NCBI GenBank assembly: GCA_016710645.1
Contig: JADJVI010000024.1
Span: 1-10,016 of the forward strand
Length of the DNA stretch: 10,016 nt
Direction: 5' to 3'
Source: Actinomycetales bacterium
Lineage (GTDB): Bacteria > Actinomycetota > Actinomycetes > Actinomycetales > Dermatophilaceae
Position 1 is the first letter of the stretch, and every line of letters starts with the position of its first letter. The notes under the pieces were generated by a model, which saw nothing but the letters and a program-made list of their open reading frames with translations, searched no databases and was not told where the DNA came from. Of this stretch, positions 7,082-10,016 are shown piece after piece. The position numbers and the translations under genes were made by a program.

Positions 7082-7895
7082 ATGACCTCGGTCGACGCAC
7101 CCGCAGCCGGTGCGGACTGACGTGGCCTTGTTCGGTCGGCGCAGATCCCGCCCGCCCTCGACGCCGACGAAGGTTCCGGTGCTCACCCTCGGGGTGGGGG
7201 CCGAACTGATGGTGTCGGCCCAGGCACCGCAAGTGCGCGAGGTCGTGGAGGAGATCCTGTCCGCCGCCCGGCCACGGCAGTACCCACAGCTGCCTCGGCT
7301 GGTGCCGGCCGGCTGGACATGGCTGGGCACCCCCGCGGAGCAGCCCGCGCTGGGATATGCGGGGGTGGACGCCGGGAGCAGACCGATCTTCGTCGCGCTC
7401 AAGGATCAGGGGGGCGCGACGCAGTGCTGGCTCTTCCCCGGCGACCCATCCCGCGGGGATCCGCTGCCGGAGCTCATCGAGGCGCTCCGGCAGCGGGTGC
7501 CGGTCGCGTCGACGACGCCGGCACCGGCCGGCCTGGTGGGACTCACCGCTCCGCCCATCCCCGACTCCTTGGTCGAGGACGTCATCACCGCCACCGCCCG
7601 CACGGTCAGCCCGGCCAACCGCAGCGCGGTCGGCGATATGTTCCTCACCCAGGTGAAGTTCAAGGCCGCGCAGACCATCCAGAACGCTCAGGACCACACC
7701 CGCGCAGTGGCCTACCTCGACACCTGGGCGACCGTGCGCGGGGGCCCTCTCGTCGTCGCCCGGACCGTCCTCGAGGACCTGTGCCGGTGGGACCCGACGG
7801 TCACGGCATACCTGCAGGATTGGCCGCTGCGGATGCGCGCGATCCTCATCCACGCGGCCGAGCAGCCGGGCACCTTCTGGGACCAGATTCCCTAG
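7082..7895 (+). CDS. Hypothetical protein, start uncertain
   Basis: The open frame runs 7110-7895 (261 residues from a GTG that has no ribosome-binding site). An ATG at 7082 in another frame gives MTSVDAPAAGAD and then TGA at 7118-7120. Removing one T there joins it to VALFGRRRSRPPSTP of the long frame, and a -10-like box precedes it at leaderless distance. I therefore give 7082 as the probable start and 7110 as the alternative. The protein shows a hydrophobic N-terminal part (VPVLTLGVGAELMVSA), GTQCW-type sequence around LFPGDPSRGDPLPELIEALR, and a helical C-terminus (VEDVITATARTVSPANRSAV, AQTIQNAQDHTRAVAYLDTW, LEDLCRWDPTVTAYLQDWPL) ending FWDQIP. There are no membrane segments or known catalytic motifs, and I do not recognise the family. 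It converges on the ABC exporter operon. Confidence 0.7.
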
Positions 7896-7904
7896 GCGTC
7901 CACC

Positions 7905-7936
7905 ACCGGAGCGCCTCTCGAACGGGGTGCGCCGGT
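7905..7936. terminator. Possible bidirectional terminator hairpin between convergent genes
   Basis: accgg-a-gcgc (7905-7914) can pair with gcgccggt (7929-7936) as an eight-base-pair GC-rich stem with one bulged base. It sits in the 40-base gap between the stop of the hypothetical gene (7895) and the stop of permease 2 (7938-7936). No T run follows on either strand, as is often the case in high-GC actinobacteria. Confidence 0.4.
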
Positions 7937-8844
7937 CAGGTGAGCAGGAGGCGTTCGATGCGGCGTGCGGCACCGAGGGCGCCGATCACCCCCAAGACCA
8001 CCAGGTATGCCGTGTGCCCGGCCAGCGCCCAACTCACCTCGCCGAGCATGAGGCCGCGCTCCAACGCGACCCCGTGATAGAGCGGCGTGGCCTGCACCAG
8101 CCAGCGGATCCCTTCGGGATAGGTCGACAGCGGGAAGAACGTGGCCGAGAAGAGGAACATCGGCTGGATCGCCAGGGTGATGTAGTCGAAGTGTTGCCAA
8201 CTGGTCATGAAGGTCGTGGCGAACATGCCGACTGCCGCGAAGGCCAGCCCGATGAGCACGGCTGCCGGCAGCGCCAGCAGGGCCCACCACGAGGTGACCA
8301 TCCCAGCCAGCAGTGCCACCACGAGGAAGGCTGCCGAGTAGAGGGCACCACGCAGCACCGCCCAGCCGATCTCGCCGACGGCAATGTCGCGTGGGCCGAT
8401 CGGTGTGGCCAGCATCGAGTCGTAGAGCTTGGCGTGGCGCAGCTTGAAGAACACGTTGAAGGTCGAGTCCATGATCGCGCCGTTCATCGCCGAGGAGGCG
8501 AGCAACGCGGGGGCGACGAACACGGCATACGGGACCTCACTGCCCCCATCGGTGTGCACGGTGTGCACGAGCGCGCCGATCCCGACGCCGAGCGAGAAGA
8601 GGTAGAACACCGGCTCGGCGAACCCGCTCACCAAGGTCACCCAACCGTGCCGGAAGGCCAGCAGGTTGCGCGCCAGCACCCACCGCGCCAGCCCGGCGCC
8701 GGCTGGGATGGGCAACGCTCGGGCGACCCGGCCCGCGACGCCGACCTTGACGATGCCGCCCCCGACTCCGTCGACCCCCTCGCCTCGGCCGCCACCATCC
8801 CGGCCGCCACCACCCCGGCCTCCGTCGCCTGCTGCGGCGCTCAT
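7936..8844 (-). CDS. ABC-2 type transporter permease (second permease of the operon)
   Basis: Intact 302-residue integral membrane protein, the last gene of a DrrA/DrrB-like exporter operon. The first 38 residues are unusual: glycine-rich with Arg/Asp/Glu (DGGRGGGGRDGGGRGEG). The conserved part starts around ARWVLARNLLAFRHGWVTLV and contains the family's membrane helices, for example FAEPVFYLFSLGVGIGALV, the conserved loop FFKLRHAKLYDSMLATPIGP, LVVALLAGMVTSWWALLALP, IQPMFLFSATFFPLSTYPEG, and LVQATPLYHGVALERG near the end. The F-S-A-T-F-F-P and P-L-Y-H-G motifs are typical of ABC-2 membrane proteins. The start ATG overlaps the stop of permease 1 as ATGA (8844-8841), so the two are translationally coupled. 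The cargo (drug, lipid, polysaccharide) cannot be read from the sequence. Confidence 0.9.
   Translation of the reverse strand: MSAAAGDGGRGGGGRDGGGRGEGVDGVGGGIVKVGVAGRVARALPIPAGAGLARWVLARNLLAFRHGWVTLVSGFAEPVFYLFSLGVGIGALVHTVHTDGGSEVPYAVFVAPALLASSAMNGAIMDSTFNVFFKLRHAKLYDSMLATPIGPRDIAVGEIGWAVLRGALYSAAFLVVALLAGMVTSWWALLALPAAVLIGLAFAAVGMFATTFMTSWQHFDYITLAIQPMFLFSATFFPLSTYPEGIRWLVQATPLYHGVALERGLMLGEVSWALAGHTAYLVVLGVIGALGAARRIERLLLT
8786..8820. repeat. 15-bp tandem repeat in the glycine-rich N-terminus of permease 2
   Basis: cggccgccaccatcc (8786-8800) is repeated as cggccgccaccaccc (8801-8815), with a partial third copy starting at 8816. On the minus strand the unit encodes five residues of the Gly/Arg/Asp-rich cytoplasmic N-terminus. 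Repeat-length changes would keep the reading frame. Confidence 0.6.
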
Positions 8845-9715
8845 GCGACCAGCCTCCGGGTGAACAAGCGCAGCGCGAGCCAGCCACCGACGCCGACGAA
8901 GGACAGCAGCGCCGCCACGTGCACCCACGCCGGGACAGGACTGGAGACCACACCGGTGGCCGCGCCACGCGCGAGTTCGACGCCATGCCACAGCGGGGTG
9001 ACCCAGGCGATCGGTTGCAGCCAGACCGGCAGTTGGTCGATGGGGAAGAACGTGCCGGAGAACAGCATGAGCGGCGACACGACGAGCCGGAAGAGGACGT
9101 TGAAGCCGTCCTCGGTCTCCTGGCTCGCGGTGTAGGCAAAGACCGGCACCGCGAAGGCGAGCCCGGTGACCACCCCGACGGGGATGCACCAGAGCGCTCC
9201 CCAGCCGGGGAAACCGCCGAACAGCGCCGCCACACCGACGAAAATCGTTGTCGCAGTAGCAAGGTGGAAGACGACCGTGAGCAGGTGGCCGAAGAGCACG
9301 TCGCCGACCCGCAGCGGAGTCGCGAGCATCGCGGCATACATCTTGTTCCACTTGAAGTAGCCCATGACCTGGCAGGTCGACTCCCCATGGCCACCCACAT
9401 CGCCTGCGTGGCGACGATCGCCGGCACGACGAAGTGCAGATAGGACAACCCGCCGACACCGCCGGCCTTCGCGTCGACGAGCGATCCGAGCCCCAGGCCC
9501 ATGGCGAGCAGGAAGAACAGCGGCGTGGCGAACCGACCGATGATCGAGCCCCGCCAGGTGCGCCGGTAGACGGTGAGGAAGTAGCCGACGACGGCCCGGA
9601 TCCGCTCGGCGAGGGACAGCGGCTCCCGTATGCCGTGCACGCTCCGGCCGGTGCGGCCGAGCGACGCACCCGGGGTCCCCGCGGTCAGGACCGACGATGT
9701 GCTGGGCTGGGCCAT
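8841..9715 (-). CDS. ABC-2 type transporter permease (first permease; one frameshift)
   Basis: Integral membrane subunit of the exporter. The N-terminal part reads MAQPSTSSVLTAGTP, then a first helix region YRRTWRGSIIGRFATPLFFL and LAMGLGLGSLVDAKAGGVGG, and SYLHFVVPAIVATQAMWVAM. A one-base loss in the cccc run at 9383-9386 (plus strand) shifts the frame; the next frame continues exactly as the family does: GESTCQVMGYFKWNKMYAAM, LATPLRVGDVLFGHLL, VVSPLMLFSGTFFPIDQLPV, VTPLWHGVELARG and a C-terminal VRR-like tail ending TRRLVA. The repaired product is about 291 residues, parallel to permease 2 motif by motif. The start ATG 9715 shares a base with the ATPase stop (TGATG), and the end overlaps permease 2 by ATGA, so all three are one coupled operon. 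Confidence 0.88.
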
Positions 9716-10016
9716 CAGTCGACCAGCGTCCGGCCGGTGAGGTGCAGGAAGACGTCCTCGAGGGTGGAGCGGCGCACCAGCGTCGACAGCGGCACGACGC
9801 CACGGGCATGCAGGTCGGCACTCGTCGCGTCGCCGTCGTCGGTGTAGACCAGCAGCCGGTCGGGCAGCAACTCGACCCGGCTGGCTCCGTCCAGCCCCTG
9901 CACCGCGTCGACGTGGTCGGCATGATCGTCGGTGTCGAAGCGCAGCTCGACGACCTCTCGGGTGGAGTAGCGCGCGATGAGATCGCGGGGGGCTGCCCTC
10001 TGCGGCGATGCGTCCG
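9715..10016 (-). CDS. ABC transporter ATP-binding protein, C-terminal part (5' end outside window, one frameshift)
   Basis: Only the end of the ATPase lies in the window; the Walker and signature motifs would be to the right. What is seen is the accessory C-terminal domain of DrrA/NodI-type exporter ATPases: GRIAAEGSP, then DLIARYSTREVVELRFDTDD, VQGLDGASRVELLPDRLLVY and the closing STLVRRSTLEDVFLHLTGRT before LVD and TGA at 9717-9715. The LEDVFLxLTGR ending is a hallmark of this subfamily. The first segment is in another frame because of one extra base in the six-G run at 9987-9992. The protein would drive export through the two permeases encoded just downstream. A start or promoter cannot be given. 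Confidence 0.9.
   Translation of the reverse strand, partial: DASPQRAAPRDLIARYSTREVVELRFDTDDHADHVDAVQGLDGASRVELLPDRLLVYTDDGDATSADLHARGVVPLSTLVRRSTLEDVFLHLTGRTLVD

Larger units (their letters stand above)
204..9635. repeat. Dispersed octamer CGGCATAC / GTATGCCG, 16 copies
   Basis: Every GGCATAC or GTATGCC heptamer I found extends to the same octamer. CGGCATAC starts at 204, 3791, 3939, 4004, 5251, 5721, 7804, 8523 and 9332. GTATGCCG starts at 475, 1834, 4528, 5378, 6729, 8005 and 9628. On the CGGCATAC strand the preceding base is A in 12 of 16 and the following base is C in 10 of 16, giving an extended consensus ACGGCATAC(C). Copies lie in intergenic DNA (204, 1834, 3939, 4004) and inside genes on both strands, where they are read as Thr-Ala-Tyr, Tyr-Ala, Val-Cys-Arg, Gly-Ile-Pro, Gly-Ile-Arg or Gly-Met-Pro. 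Coding therefore does not explain the word. The coordinates span the first to the last copy; the sequence between copies is not repeated. Its function is unknown to me. Confidence 0.85.

Noticed and set aside
7927..9135. Plus-strand ORF of 402 codons rich in charged residues and His/Gln
   Set aside because: Complete shadow of the permease operon with no ribosome-binding site or domain.
7936..9669. A single 577-codon ORF covering both permeases
   Set aside because: Its first half is an out-of-frame reading of permease 1. The real permease 2 starts at the ATGA overlap at 8844; a fused two-permease protein is not supported.
1..10016. CRISPR array, tRNA, rRNA or riboswitch
   Set aside because: No regularly spaced long repeats, cloverleaf or known conserved RNA motif was found; the dispersed octamer is too short and irregularly spaced for a CRISPR repeat.

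Overview
The window comes from a high-GC Gram-positive bacterium. Gene families and gene order (class II fructose-bisphosphate aldolase followed by a DUF3151 gene, a SpoU/TrmH methyltransferase nearby, a DUF222/HNH 13E12-type gene, GTG starts, TANNNT -10 boxes placed for leaderless transcripts) point to an actinobacterium. The Intrasporangiaceae/Dermatophilaceae group is my best guess, but it is a guess.

Layout, left to right. 1-247: no gene, with inverted repeats at 39-118. 248-695 (-): DUF3151 protein. 700-1737 (-): class II fructose-bisphosphate aldolase (fba), four bases upstream of DUF3151 and probably co-transcribed with it. 1738-2034: aldolase leader, with palindromes and short repeats. 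2035-2226 (+): a small doubtful membrane-protein ORF. 2253-3835 (-): DUF222/HNH endonuclease of the 13E12 repeat family. Its promoter carries a LexA/SOS-like box in the -35/-10 spacer and predicts a leaderless mRNA. 4051-5109 (+): a lipoprotein of unknown function. 5137-5823 (-): SpoU/TrmH RNA 2'-O-methyltransferase, convergent with the lipoprotein. 5997-6947 (+) and 7082/7110-7895 (+): two hypothetical proteins I do not recognise. 7936-10016 (-): an ABC-2 type exporter operon, read right to left as ATPase (C-terminal part only), permease 1, permease 2, with overlapping stop/start codons.

Read literally, many genes are broken by one-base insertions and deletions. The aldolase has about ten plus an amber codon, DUF3151 and the lipoprotein about six each, the HNH gene at least five, trmH two, permease 1 one and the ATPase one. 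Many lie in short homopolymer runs and hit an expected essential gene, while the correct amino acids continue in the next frame. I therefore read most as sequence errors, denser in the left half. Genes with many breaks are typed 'pseudogene' because that is what the letters show; those with one or two are typed 'CDS'.

The most unusual signal is not a gene. The octamer CGGCATAC (or its complement GTATGCCG) occurs 16 times on both strands, inside and outside genes and in every reading frame, where fewer than one copy would be expected. It often forces codons that are normally rare in high-GC genomes (ATA, GTA, TAT, GCA), so the DNA word itself seems to be maintained. It is absent from the aldolase body and from almost all of the HNH gene.
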